Source of the DNA: an uncultured Bacteroidales bacterium
GTDB taxonomy: Bacteria > Bacteroidota > Bacteroidia > Bacteroidales > Paludibacteraceae
DNA: 18,531 bases
Assembly: GCA_946619625.1 (NCBI GenBank)
Contig: CAMOMF010000083.1
Location: 1-18,531, forward strand
Direction: 5' to 3'
The notes below the pieces were generated by a model. It was given only the letters and a program-made list of their open reading frames with translations, did not search any database and had not been told where the DNA came from. A program made the position numbers and the translations under genes. Below are positions 5,691-13,211 of the stretch, in pieces. Position 1 is the stretch's first letter. Every line of letters begins with the position of its first letter.

Positions 5691-7386
5691 GCGCGACGAG
5701 CGGTTGATTGAAAAGCTTATACGGATTGGCGACGTAGAGGCGATGCGGGACGCACATACGCTGTGTATGCGACTCATCGAGGAGGACGCGGCGGAAGTGC
5801 TGGGCGCGGACGGTACGCTGTTGGCAAAGGAAAAAAATCTTGAAAATGTAAAAAAGGCGCTCGCGTATGGGCGGGAGATGCGGAAGATTCTCGCGCAGAT
5901 GTTAAAGAACGGGGATGCGGAAGGGGAGTGGCTGTATTGGCAATTGCTTCTGATGGCAGCGCCGTATGATTTCGACTCGTTCTGTAGATATATAGAGAAA
6001 GACCGCGAGCCGCAGAAGCGGTTCTACGAGCCACGGCGGAGGCAGTTGTATCAACTCGCGGTTGCGCTACAGCAGCTTGAAGACAACGAACTCGACCTTC
6101 TTGCCATCTCGATGCCGCCAGGTGTTGGGAAGACGACGTTGGCAATCTTCTACGTCTGTTGGACAAGCGGGTTGCATCCAGAGATGCAGACGTTGTGCGC
6201 GAGCCACAACAACAACTTCCTCCGTGGTGTATACGATGAGTGTCTGCGAATCTTCGACCCGAATGGGGAGTATCGGTGGGCGGATGTGTTTCCAAACATC
6301 CACGTTGTCGGCACGAATGCGAAGGACATGAGGATTGATCTTGGGCGGCGGAAGAGGTTCGAGACGGTGCAGCTTACCTCGCTTGGAAGTGGGAATGCGG
6401 GTAAGGTAAGAGCAACGAACCTGTTGTACTGCGACGACTTGTGCCAAGGAATCGAACAGGCCATGTCTGCTGACCAAATGGAGAAATTGTGGCAAAAGTA
6501 CACCGTTGACCTCCGTCAGAGGAAACAAGGAAACCGTGTCAAGGAACTGCACATACAGACGCGGTGGAGCATCATCGATGTTGTCGGCAAGCTGCAAGAC
6601 CTCTACGAGCATGATGAGCGGTCGAAGTTCATCAACCTCCCAGCCATAGACGAGAACGGAAACAGCAACTTTGACTACCCGTATGGAGTCGGGTTCACGA
6701 CGGCGATGTACCGCGACATTGAAGCCTCATACGACGATGCGTCGTGGAGGGCGCTCTACATGGGTGAGCCGATTGAGCGCGAAGGGCAGCTTTATTCGCC
6801 AGAAGAACTTCGGCGGTACTACTATTTGCCCGACCGCGAGCCAGATGCCATCCTTGCCGTCTGCGATACCAAGGAGCAAGGCGACGACTTCTGCGCGATG
6901 CCGATTGCGTACCAGTATGGCGACGACTACTATATAGAAAGGTGGATATGCGACAACGGCAAGCCAGATGTCATCGAGGAGCGCATCGTGAACATCATCA
7001 CGGAACTCGACGTGTCCACTGTCCGCTTCGAATCGAACCGTGGCGGCACACTCTTTGCAGACAACGTGCAGAAAGGTCTGCTTGCGAAGGGGAGTCACTG
7101 CCATGTGACGACGAAGTGGAATCAGACGAACAAGGAGACACGAATCCTCGTGGCCTCCTCTTGGGTTAAATCACATTGTTTGTTCAAGGCAGAGAGCGAA
7201 TATGATGGGCGCGGTGAAGGAGCAAAGGTAGATAAGGAGTATCGCACTGCGATGCACCTCATCACCGGGTATACCATGTCGGGCAAGAACAAACACGATG
7301 ATACCGTGGATGCTCTCGCCGACCTCGAAAACTTTGCAAAGCATTTAGGTGGAAATATTATTCGTGTAAAAAAGAGGTTGTTCTAA
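5683..7386 (+). CDS. terL: Terminase large subunit
   Basis: This is the ATP-driven packaging motor and headful or cohesive-end nuclease. The N-terminal ATPase has Walker A SMPPGVGKT at residues 143-151, a Walker B-like NLLYCDD at 246-252 and a coupling motif QTRW at 292-295. The C-terminal RNase H-like nuclease shows its acidic residues in VCDTKEQGDD (D395), VRFESNRGG (E450) and KHDDTVDAL (D539, D540). The length of 567 residues is normal and no motif is missing. It overlaps the upstream HTH gene (ATGAGTGA) and its stop shares one base with the start of the HNH gene. The family resembles terminases of Clostridia siphophages and prophages. Confidence 0.95.
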   Translation: MSERDERLIEKLIRIGDVEAMRDAHTLCMRLIEEDAAEVLGADGTLLAKEKNLENVKKALAYGREMRKILAQMLKNGDAEGEWLYWQLLLMAAPYDFDSFCRYIEKDREPQKRFYEPRRRQLYQLAVALQQLEDNELDLLAISMPPGVGKTTLAIFYVCWTSGLHPEMQTLCASHNNNFLRGVYDECLRIFDPNGEYRWADVFPNIHVVGTNAKDMRIDLGRRKRFETVQLTSLGSGNAGKVRATNLLYCDDLCQGIEQAMSADQMEKLWQKYTVDLRQRKQGNRVKELHIQTRWSIIDVVGKLQDLYEHDERSKFINLPAIDENGNSNFDYPYGVGFTTAMYRDIEASYDDASWRALYMGEPIEREGQLYSPEELRRYYYLPDREPDAILAVCDTKEQGDDFCAMPIAYQYGDDYYIERWICDNGKPDVIEERIVNIITELDVSTVRFESNRGGTLFADNVQKGLLAKGSHCHVTTKWNQTNKETRILVASSWVKSHCLFKAESEYDGRGEGAKVDKEYRTAMHLITGYTMSGKNKHDDTVDALADLENFAKHLGGNIIRVKKRLF

Positions 7387-7979
7387 TGAGTACATATATG
7401 CATGGTGAAAGTCATACTCGTCTGCATAACACTTGGATAGGAATGATCAAGCGTTGTAAGTCTCATCCAAGATATGCTGGAAGAGGCATTAAAGTATGTG
7501 ATGAATGGCAAAATTATATTACGTTCGCGGAATGGGCGCGGTCGCATGGATATGCAGACGATTTGACAATCGAACGCATCGATGTAAACGGAGACTATTG
7601 CCCAGAAAATTGCTCTTGGATTCCGCTGAATGCTCAAGCCAGGAATAGGCGGACGACAAGGTGGGTGGAATATCGTGGAGAAAAGATGTCATTGGCTGAA
7701 GCTTGTGAACGGGCTGGTCTGCCGTACAAACAGGTATTTGAGAGAATACAAAAGCGTGGATGGAGTGTTGAACGTGCGCTGAACACACCGATAGCGAAAG
7801 TCGAGAAGTCTGAGTTGCACAAAAAGTGCGATGCGCTTGGGTTGGATTATCACATGGTTTACCAAAGAATCCGACAAGGATGGAGTGAGAAAGATGCTAT
7901 GACTATCAAATCTATTGGGAGCGGAGCGAACCAATCTTCCTATGTCCGAAATTTCACAGTGATACCAAAAAGTGATTAA
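7386..7979 (+). CDS. HNH-type homing endonuclease-like protein with NUMOD-like repeats (197 aa)
   Basis: Residues about 12-90 follow a common phage endonuclease pattern: HNTWIGMIKRC, AGRGIKVCDEW (32-41), then TIERIDVNGDYCPENCSW (61-78) and ARNRR. In most relatives I recall, the ERID motif reads DRID. Two HTH-like NUMOD-type repeats follow, MSLAEACERAGLPYKQVFERI with KRGWSVERAL (about 101-132) and a second around 148-172 (DALGLDYHMVYQRI, QGWSEKDAM). These probably set DNA specificity. It starts in the TAATG overlap with terL. Base composition appears more AT-rich than its neighbours, consistent with insertion of a free-standing mobile gene. Some HNH proteins beside terminases instead assist cos cleavage, so a packaging role is possible. 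Confidence 0.8.
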   Translation: MSTYMHGESHTRLHNTWIGMIKRCKSHPRYAGRGIKVCDEWQNYITFAEWARSHGYADDLTIERIDVNGDYCPENCSWIPLNAQARNRRTTRWVEYRGEKMSLAEACERAGLPYKQVFERIQKRGWSVERALNTPIAKVEKSELHKKCDALGLDYHMVYQRIRQGWSEKDAMTIKSIGSGANQSSYVRNFTVIPKSD

Positions 7980-8034
7980 AATTGCGTCATGTATTATCCC
8001 AATAAATAATAGTCTAATCTTAAATTAGGAATTT

Positions 8035-8098
8035 ATAAACCATAAAAGGTTCGATAAACTGTATAAATGTACAGAATATCGAAACTTTTATGGTTTAT
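8035..8098. repeat. 64-base imperfect palindrome
   Basis: Arms pair over 26 of 29 positions with a 6-base loop (8064-8069). The outer segment AAACCATAAAAG (8037-8048) pairs with 8085-8096, then TTCGATA (8050-8056) with 8077-8083 and CTGTA (8059-8063) with 8070-8074. A T-rich run follows on the plus strand, so it may end transcription from the terL-HNH message. It could also be the end of a small mobile element or a protein site. Confidence 0.75.
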
Positions 8099-8108
8099 TT
8101 ATTTTTCT

Positions 8109-8131
8109 CTGTGTTTTACAATAGAACACAG
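8109..8131 (+). other. Hairpin CTGTGTT/AACACAG
   Basis: A 7-bp perfect stem with a 9-base loop lies 10 bases after the 64-base palindrome. It has no T tract. Confidence 0.5.
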
Positions 8132-8161
8132 GAAAAAGGCTGATAAATTCCATGTCCTTTC

Positions 8162-8189
8162 TTTGTCTCTCTCAGACAAATTTCCATTT
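8162..8189 (+). terminator. Weak terminator-like hairpin
   Basis: TTTGTCT (8162-8168) and AGACAAA (8174-8180) form a perfect 7-bp stem with loop CTCTC, followed by TTTCCATTTT. The stem is AT-rich and the T tract interrupted, so termination would be weak. Confidence 0.4.
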
Positions 8190-8349
8190 TGGGTTCTCGC
8201 CGAGGGTATTTTTTGCAGGAACTTCTTTCATACCTCGCCCAGCCTTACTCCTCCTGGGGTTTCCACGTCACGGACAATGCGTCGCGGGAAGCGTTGACGT
8301 TGAAAACAATTGTCGCGGGTGAAAATCCCGCACTCCTTTCCCTATATAT

Positions 8350-8412
8350 GGGTGCGTTTGACAGAGGGTGTATGGCCTCGCTCTCTGCGAAGGGTGGTAA
8401 CCTTCCGTGCCC
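8350..8412 (+). other. Compact branched RNA fold next to the tRNA
   Basis: GGGTGCG (8350-8356) pairs with CGTGCCC (8406-8412) over seven positions with two G-U pairs. Inside lie a hairpin closed by CAGAG/CTCTG (8362-8387) and GAAGG-7 nt-CCTTC (8389-8405), which directly abuts the closing stem as a tRNA T arm would. At 63 bases it is too short for a full tRNA. It may be a decayed tRNA or a chance fold. Confidence 0.3.
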
Positions 8413-8421
8413 TCCTTTCCT

Positions 8422-8495
8422 ACTGGATTGGTGTAAAGGTAGCACGACGGGCTTTGAACTCGTAGGAAGTGGGTCAGTACCATTATTCAGTGCCA
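8422..8495 (+). tRNA. tRNA-Gln (anticodon TTG)
   Basis: A complete cloverleaf can be drawn by hand. The acceptor stem ACTGGAT (8422-8428) pairs at all seven positions with ATTCAGT (8485-8491), with one G-U pair. The D arm is GTG-TAAAGGTAG-CAC (8431-8445). The anticodon stem ACGGG/CTCGT encloses CTTTGAA, giving anticodon TTG at 8454-8456. The T stem AGTGG/CCATT encloses GTCAGTA. The discriminator is G (8492), as expected for Gln, and CCA is encoded (8493-8495). The T loop departs from the norm at positions 54 and 58, both G instead of T and A, so tertiary folding may be weaker and decay is possible. It lies between the HNH gene and the portal gene cluster and could support translation of CAA codons. 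Confidence 0.82.
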
Positions 8496-8521
8496 TTTGT
8501 ATGTTTCCATGAGGTGAAATC

Positions 8522-8707
8522 ATGCTTGATATTCGTGACTTTCCTGGCGCTGTCGATGCGCTGAACCTTGTCTTGAACAGCGGCAAGGAGGCTACAATCA
8601 AACTCGAAGATGGCGACGTTATCAGCGTTGCTGAACATTCTCGCTTCTGGTGCGGTCAGTTTGAGAAGGGCGCTACAGAGCGGAAGAAAATGAAGACCAC
8701 GAGGTGA
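8522..8707 (+). CDS. Small hypothetical protein before the portal gene (61 aa)
   Basis: The protein begins MLDIRDFPGAVDALNLVL and continues NSGKEATIKLEDGDVISV, a helix then a strand-turn-strand. Similar short proteins occur near portal genes in Firmicutes phages as far as I recall; their role is unknown. The leader GAGGTGAAATC before ATG 8522 is repeated exactly before the portal gene. Its stop lies four bases before the portal start, and the two are clearly co-transcribed. Confidence 0.75.
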   Translation: MLDIRDFPGAVDALNLVLNSGKEATIKLEDGDVISVAEHSRFWCGQFEKGATERKKMKTTR

Positions 8708-8711
8708 AATC

Positions 8712-10268
8712 ATGTCTGACGCTGTAGAAACTACCGCTAAAGGCACTCCAACGTTGGAGTTGTTTGGGCGAAAGAAAATCTACACTGCGGCTGAGAGAAT
8801 CACACGTGAGAACGTGCTTGATGAGGTGACCCGTGCGCTTGGTTTCCATTTTGAGAACGTAGCGGAAATGGATTATCTCTATTGGTATCGGCGCGGTTTG
8901 CAACCGATTCTTGAGCGCAAGAAAGAGATTCGCCCAGAAATCAACAATAAAATATGCGTGAACAATGCCGACATGGTGGTCACATTCAAGAACGGGTATT
9001 TCCTCACGTCCCCTGTGAGTTATATCAGCAGAAAGAAAGACGACGCTACGGCGGCGGAAGTCAAGAAGCTGAATGAGTTCTTGTATACATCTGGCAAACA
9101 GGCGGCGGACAATGAGGTAGCGGATTGGTTTCACACTGTTGGTGTCGGAGTTATCTTCTGCGACCCCGTTATGGATGAGGCGGAAGCTGAGATTCGCCCG
9201 ATGTCTGTGTATGCTCTCGACCCACGTTCTGCATTCGTGGTGTATTCACTCCGCCCAGGCAACAAGCCGATGTATGGTGTGAACATCGTTGTGAACGAGA
9301 AAGACATTTACATCGATGTGTTTACAGATAACGTGGTCTTTAAGTTGAGGGGAGCGGCGACTCCTGTGAAGACGACGAATCGCCCCGACCTTCAATCTGC
9401 TGCCTACAACATTGAGAGCGAAGAGCCGAATATCATCGGCCGTGTTCCGATCATCGAGTATGTTTACAAATCAACTCGTATGAGCGCGTTTGAATCCGCT
9501 CTGTCTGTGATGGATGCCATCAATACGGCAGAGTCGAACCGCCTTGATGCTGTAGAGCAGACGGTTCAGAATCTCATGGTTATGTACAACTGCGAGTTGC
9601 CAGAGGGAGAGACGGCAAACACAATTCGCGAGAGCGGATTGATTGTCCTAACATCCACCACTGACAACCGCGCAGATGTAAAGCTGATGAGCGAGACTCT
9701 TGATCAAAGTCAGACCCAGGTGACTATTGAGAACCTTTACGAGCAGATGCTTGAGAAGTGTGGAGTCCCGTCGAGCGTCCGCGATGGTGGCAGTACCTCC
9801 GATAACGTCGGCGCTGTATACCTCCGTAGCGGATGGGCGATGGCAGACACCGATGCGCGGAACACGGAAGACCTCTACAGAGCATCCAACCGTCTGTTTG
9901 ATGATGTGTTTCTGCGTGTCCTCAAGAAGCGTAGGCTTGTTCGAGAAGACCTCGATGTCTCCGATTTTGACGTGACATTCATCCGCAACAGCTTGAACAA
10001 TCTGCTTGTGAAGACGCAAGCTGCGCTGAATATGAAACAGCTTGGATTCGCACCAGAATTGTCCTTCGCGAAGAGTGGATTGTCGAACGACCCCATCAGT
10101 GATGTTGAAACGTCTCAGAAGTATATCGACATGATGTGGGTATCTCCGAACACACGTGTGTTGGATGAGAACCGCGTTGAGACGGATAGCGTGGACGTAA
10201 ACGGTGGAGGGACGAACGATGGCAACAGCGAAAACGCAAGTAGTCAATCGAACGTTAATGCCGTTTGA
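8712..10268 (+). CDS. Portal protein, SPP1 Gp6-like
   Basis: The portal is the dodecameric ring at one capsid vertex through which DNA enters and leaves and to which the terminase docks. At 518 residues it is of normal length for the SPP1 Gp6-like group. Family-like segments are YYWRRG-type LYWYRRGLQPIL (about 55-66), the FKNGYFLTSPVSY region, NNIIGRVPIIEY-type IIGRVPIIEYVY, and the helical DAINTAESNRLDAVEQTVQNL stem region. The C-terminal tail is Asn/Ser/Gly-rich (GGGTNDGNSENASS) and probably flexible. The leader is GAGGTGAAATC before ATG 8712. Its end overlaps the following minor head gene by 50 bases. Confidence 0.92.
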   Translation: MSDAVETTAKGTPTLELFGRKKIYTAAERITRENVLDEVTRALGFHFENVAEMDYLYWYRRGLQPILERKKEIRPEINNKICVNNADMVVTFKNGYFLTSPVSYISRKKDDATAAEVKKLNEFLYTSGKQAADNEVADWFHTVGVGVIFCDPVMDEAEAEIRPMSVYALDPRSAFVVYSLRPGNKPMYGVNIVVNEKDIYIDVFTDNVVFKLRGAATPVKTTNRPDLQSAAYNIESEEPNIIGRVPIIEYVYKSTRMSAFESALSVMDAINTAESNRLDAVEQTVQNLMVMYNCELPEGETANTIRESGLIVLTSTTDNRADVKLMSETLDQSQTQVTIENLYEQMLEKCGVPSSVRDGGSTSDNVGAVYLRSGWAMADTDARNTEDLYRASNRLFDDVFLRVLKKRRLVREDLDVSDFDVTFIRNSLNNLLVKTQAALNMKQLGFAPELSFAKSGLSNDPISDVETSQKYIDMMWVSPNTRVLDENRVETDSVDVNGGGTNDGNSENASSQSNVNAV

Positions 10269-10833
10269 CGAATTAAACGCTCTACGTCAATCACTTGTAT
10301 ACGGGCAGTACACCGATGACGACGGAAAGCGTCGGTATGTGGACACATACGCTGACCTGGAGGACGAGTTTGAGGACATATTAATTATGTCCTACATCCT
10401 TGGAAGCCGAGCGGCGGGTGAGATGCTTGGTATAGAGCCTCCGATGGACGCAAGCACTTTGGATAAGGTGATCAACAAGAAGGTTGCCGGAAAGACATGG
10501 CGCGAGCGTCTGCGGGAGCAGTTGGATAACGGTGGCACTGTTGAGGATATCATGAGAATAGCCGAGACAGAAAGTCACCGAGACACAAACGAAGCGATCT
10601 ATGAGGTCGCAAAAGGCAGTGGCATCCAAAATCTCTACAAGACGTGGGAGACTATGGAGGATGACCGAGTGCGTGAGGCGCACGAGGAAATCCAAGGACA
10701 GACAGTTCCGTTTGAAGACGTGTTTGTCACATGGGATGGACACGAGGCACGATTCCCAGGCGACTTTGACACAGCGGAACTGAATGTCAACTGTCGTTGC
10801 TTTTTATCTGTAAGTTTGGCGCAAGCCACTTAA
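10219..10833 (+). CDS. MuF-like minor head protein (204 aa)
   Basis: The C-terminal part carries the MuF-like signature: ETESHRDTNEA (116-126), KTWETMEDDRVREAHEEIQG (141-160), then a P-G-D segment and ELNVNCRC (187-194), which usually ends the domain. Proteins of this family sit inside the head near the portal and are thought to aid head assembly or be ejected with DNA. I choose ATG 10219, seven bases after GGAGGG (10206-10211), over GTG 10204, which overlaps that site. The gene overlaps the portal gene by 50 bases in another frame. The N-terminal 110 residues are helical and unassigned. Confidence 0.88.
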   Translation: MATAKTQVVNRTLMPFDELNALRQSLVYGQYTDDDGKRRYVDTYADLEDEFEDILIMSYILGSRAAGEMLGIEPPMDASTLDKVINKKVAGKTWRERLREQLDNGGTVEDIMRIAETESHRDTNEAIYEVAKGSGIQNLYKTWETMEDDRVREAHEEIQGQTVPFEDVFVTWDGHEARFPGDFDTAELNVNCRCFLSVSLAQAT

Positions 10834-10902
10834 TATATCGTTAGGGAAAACGTTAATCGCACACATGGTCACTGAAGACCTTAAAAGGCAAAGGAGAAGA
10901 AA

Positions 10903-11445
10903 ATGAAAGCTGATGTAAGCAAGATTGAAGGGTATGAATCCATGTCCGCTGAGGACAAAGTGAAAGCATTGGAGAGTTTTGAGTTCCCAGAACCGACACC
11001 ATCTTCTGATGACGGAGAGGTAAAGAGACTCCGCGAAGCACTGTCCAAGTCGAACAGCGAGGCCGCATCATGGAAAAGACAGCTTCACGACAAGATGTCT
11101 GACGATGAGCGGAAAGAGGCTGAACGAAAGGAACAAGCGCAGAAAGTCGAGGAAGAACTCGCTGCACTCCGTAGAGACAAGACAATCGCCTCGCTTGAAA
11201 AAGCGTACCTCGCGGCTGGTTATCCCGCAGAACTTGCGGCAGCGTCAGCCAAGGCACAGGCCGAGGGCGACACCGAAACTGTGCTGAAAAACCAAATGCA
11301 GTATCTTTCTGATACGAAGAAAACACTTGAATCTGCGGCTTTAAATAAACAACCCCCGCTGTCTGTCGGGAATCCTCCCGCTGGCAAGCCGCAGACCGCA
11401 GAGGACAACATTATCGCACAGGCGATGAAGTATGCGGGGTTGTAA
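10903..11445 (+). CDS. Capsid scaffolding protein (180 aa)
   Basis: Position between the portal/minor head genes and the major capsid gene, small size, acidic N terminus and a long charged helical segment (about residues 38-100, EVKRLREALSKSNSEAA then KEAERKEQAQKVEEEL) are typical of Gp20/DUF4355-type scaffolds. These fill the procapsid core and leave during maturation. The C terminus (NIIAQAMKYAGL) is the segment expected to contact the capsid protein. An AAAGGAGAAG site precedes ATG 10903. No protease gene is seen, so maturation is probably protease-independent in this module. Confidence 0.82.
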   Translation: MKADVSKIEGYESMSAEDKVKALESFEFPEPTPSSDDGEVKRLREALSKSNSEAASWKRQLHDKMSDDERKEAERKEQAQKVEEELAALRRDKTIASLEKAYLAAGYPAELAAASAKAQAEGDTETVLKNQMQYLSDTKKTLESAALNKQPPLSVGNPPAGKPQTAEDNIIAQAMKYAGL

Positions 11446-11471
11446 TACTTATTTAAAGGAGAATTGCAATC

Positions 11472-12362
11472 ATGGCAAACACCATTCAGCTTGCCGAGAG
11501 ATTCCTTCCGATTCTTGACGGCATTTACAAGAAAGCATCTCTGACCTCCCGTCTTGACGCTCTTGATGAGCGCACCCGTTTTGTTGGTGCAAACAAGATT
11601 CAAGTCTTCAAGACCGAGATGAGTGGATTCGGAAACTACTCTCGCGCAACTGGCTTCCCGAAGGGTGATGTAACCTCTGGTTGGGAAGACTACACTCTCG
11701 AATGCGACCGTGGTATCTCCCTCTTTGTTGATGCTATGGACGACGAAGAGACCATGGGTATGGCATTCGGCACTCTCCAGGGCGAGTTTGTTCGCACCAA
11801 GGAAGTCCCCGAAGTCGATGCATACCGCTTCGCAAAACTCGCTGGTACTACGGGCATCAGCACTGCTACCCCTGTTGACATTGTTGTCGGAACTACCGAT
11901 TGCCCAGCACTCATCGATGCAGCTCAGATGCAGATGGCAGATGATGAAGTTCCCACTGAGGGCAATCTTCTGTATGTCTCCGAGAAGTTCTACGCTGGCA
12001 TCAAGGGTAAAGTTACCCGCATTCTCGCAAATGAGAACAATGTGAACCGCGAAGTTGAAGTGTTCAACGACATGGAAGTCGTTCGCGTACCGAAAGGCCG
12101 CTTCAACACCGCTATCACTCTGAACGATGGCACAAACAACTTCGGCTTCACTGTCGGCGGTTATCCGATCAACTTCATGATTATCCACCCGTCCGCTGTG
12201 TTCTCCGTAGCAAAGCACCGCGAGCCGCGTCTCTTCGCTCCCGCTATCAACCAGGAGATGGATGCATGGAAGTTTGACCTCCGTCTGTATCACGACATCT
12301 TCGTGTATGACAACAAGGTGAAGGGCGTGTATCTGAACCGCGCCGCTACTGCCAACTCATAA
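11472..12362 (+). CDS. Major capsid protein, HK97 fold
   Basis: The 296-residue product follows the scaffold gene by 26 bases and has a strong AAAGGAG site. The start (MANTIQLAERFLPILDGIYKKASLTSRLD) and the segments GTLQGEFVRTKEVPEVDAY and PINFMIIHPSAVFSVAKH resemble major capsid proteins of Clostridia siphophages. The asparagine- and glycine-containing turn (NDGTNNFGFTVGG) and the C-terminal FDLRLYHDIFVYDNKVKGVYL strand-rich end are consistent with an HK97-like P domain and its final strands. There is no N-terminal delta domain of the long kind, consistent with a separate scaffold gene. Codon use is smooth, as expected for a highly expressed protein. Confidence 0.88.
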   Translation: MANTIQLAERFLPILDGIYKKASLTSRLDALDERTRFVGANKIQVFKTEMSGFGNYSRATGFPKGDVTSGWEDYTLECDRGISLFVDAMDDEETMGMAFGTLQGEFVRTKEVPEVDAYRFAKLAGTTGISTATPVDIVVGTTDCPALIDAAQMQMADDEVPTEGNLLYVSEKFYAGIKGKVTRILANENNVNREVEVFNDMEVVRVPKGRFNTAITLNDGTNNFGFTVGGYPINFMIIHPSAVFSVAKHREPRLFAPAINQEMDAWKFDLRLYHDIFVYDNKVKGVYLNRAATANS

Positions 12363-12367
12363 TCAGT

Positions 12368-12493
12368 ATGGTGAAAGAAGTTGAAGGTGGGATTGTCATC
12401 GGCCTCGTCGCCGAGACTCCCACCGAGGGTAAAAAAGAGGAAGCCACCGCTCCAAAAAAGCGGGGTAAAAAATCGGCCGACGGCGATAAGTGA
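12368..12493 (+). CDS. Small lysine-rich protein after the major capsid gene (41 aa)
   Basis: This short frame starts five bases after the capsid stop and ends 18 bases before the next start. It reads MVKEVEGGIVIGLVAETP then a lysine- and alanine-rich tail (APKKRGKKSADGDK). I see no ribosome binding site, so translation by re-initiation after the capsid gene is likely. Short basic proteins at this location occur in several Firmicutes phages, but I cannot assign a function; capsid decoration or DNA contact are guesses. Confidence 0.5.
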   Translation: MVKEVEGGIVIGLVAETPTEGKKEEATAPKKRGKKSADGDK

Positions 12494-12511
12494 TAATAAG
12501 GAGGTGGGCGA

Positions 12512-12847
12512 GTGAACTGTGCCGGAAAGTTGAAAAACTTGAAATCGATTCTGAAGATTGCTTCTGATGACACTTCGATGGACGATGATCTGTCCACCTA
12601 TCTTGATATCGCTCGTGAAGAAATCACGAATTGGATGTACATCAACTATGCTGACAAGCCAGAGGAAGTTGAACTGCCGCGTAAATACGACGTTGTTCAA
12701 GTTCAAGCGGTGATTGTCGGATTGAATATGCAAGGCGGCGAGAACCAATTCAAACACACTGAAAACGGCATCTCCCGTGAGTGGCATTATACCGATATGC
12801 TTGAGTACATCCGAGCGCACGTCAATCAAATTCCAAGGTTCGGGTGA
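12512..12847 (+). CDS. Head-tail connector, gp6-like (111 aa)
   Basis: Short helical connector proteins of the gp6-like group form the ring attached below the portal. The MDDDLSTYLDIAREEITNWMYI segment (about residues 23-44) and the KYDVVQVQAVIVGLNMQGGENQF segment match the two-helix pattern of this family. Position directly after the capsid gene is the expected one. It starts with GTG 12512, ten bases after an excellent AAGGAGGTG site. The next gene begins four bases after its stop. Confidence 0.8.
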   Translation: MNCAGKLKNLKSILKIASDDTSMDDDLSTYLDIAREEITNWMYINYADKPEEVELPRKYDVVQVQAVIVGLNMQGGENQFKHTENGISREWHYTDMLEYIRAHVNQIPRFG

Positions 12848-12851
12848 TAAT

Positions 12852-13211
12852 ATGCGCGAGTTGGAAATCAATAAGCGATTGATTCACTACGCTCTGTTCC
12901 AGGGGTATACGGATGCTGTTGACTCAGACGGATATAAGACGGGGGAGAAGACGAAATCGTACTCCGACCCCGTTTCCCTCCGCATTAATGTGTCTCCCGC
13001 GAGAGGCAATGCGAACAGGGAAATGATCGGCATAGATTGTCAGTATTCCAGGACGCTGACAACAGCGGACTTGGATTGCCCCATCCAGGAAGACAGCATT
13101 CTGTGGATTGGAGTCCCAACTACCGAGCCGCACAACTACGTTGTAGTCCGCAAGGCAAACAGCCTCAACGACATTGTGTACGCAATACGGGAAGTGACCT
13201 TGAGTGGCTGA
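12852..13211 (+). CDS. Head closure protein candidate (119 aa)
   Basis: Between the gp6-like connector and the HK97 gp10-like gene, siphophages normally encode the head closure (stopper) protein, and this product has a suitable size and a mostly beta composition. The segments SYSDPVSLRINVSPARG and YSRTLTTADLDCPIQEDSILWIG resemble proteins at this position in Clostridia phages as I recall them. I begin at ATG 12852, just after the previous stop, because an earlier in-frame ATG would overlap the upstream gene by 71 bases. The binding site is weak (GGGTGAT). It overlaps the next gene by eight bases. Confidence 0.7.
   Translation: MRELEINKRLIHYALFQGYTDAVDSDGYKTGEKTKSYSDPVSLRINVSPARGNANREMIGIDCQYSRTLTTADLDCPIQEDSILWIGVPTTEPHNYVVVRKANSLNDIVYAIREVTLSG

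Larger units (their letters stand above)
7980..8521. other. Non-coding block with serial hairpins and a tRNA
   Basis: Frames here lack ribosome binding sites and overlap the tRNA, so I treat the block as non-coding. From left to right: hairpin 8014-8028, a 64-base imperfect palindrome 8035-8098, hairpin 8109-8131, hairpin 8162-8180, a T-arm-like hairpin 8315-8331, a branched fold 8350-8412, and tRNA-Gln 8422-8495. Confidence 0.6.

Noticed and set aside
7900..8015. Possible group I intron core (GACTA and TAGTC about 105 bases apart near the HNH gene)
   Set aside because: The other conserved core elements were not found and terL is uninterrupted, so no split gene is present.
8271..8340. Second tRNA ending at the T-arm-like hairpin 8315-8331
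   Set aside because: No matching acceptor stem, D arm or properly paired anticodon arm could be drawn.
8422..8482. tRNA-Gln lacking its T arm, ending at the first CCA (8480-8482)
   Set aside because: Extending to 8495 gives a full T arm, a fully paired acceptor stem, G73 and CCA, so the complete tRNA is the better reading.
8189..8512. Plus-strand frame of 107 codons
   Set aside because: It runs through the tRNA-Gln gene and hairpins and lacks a ribosome binding site.
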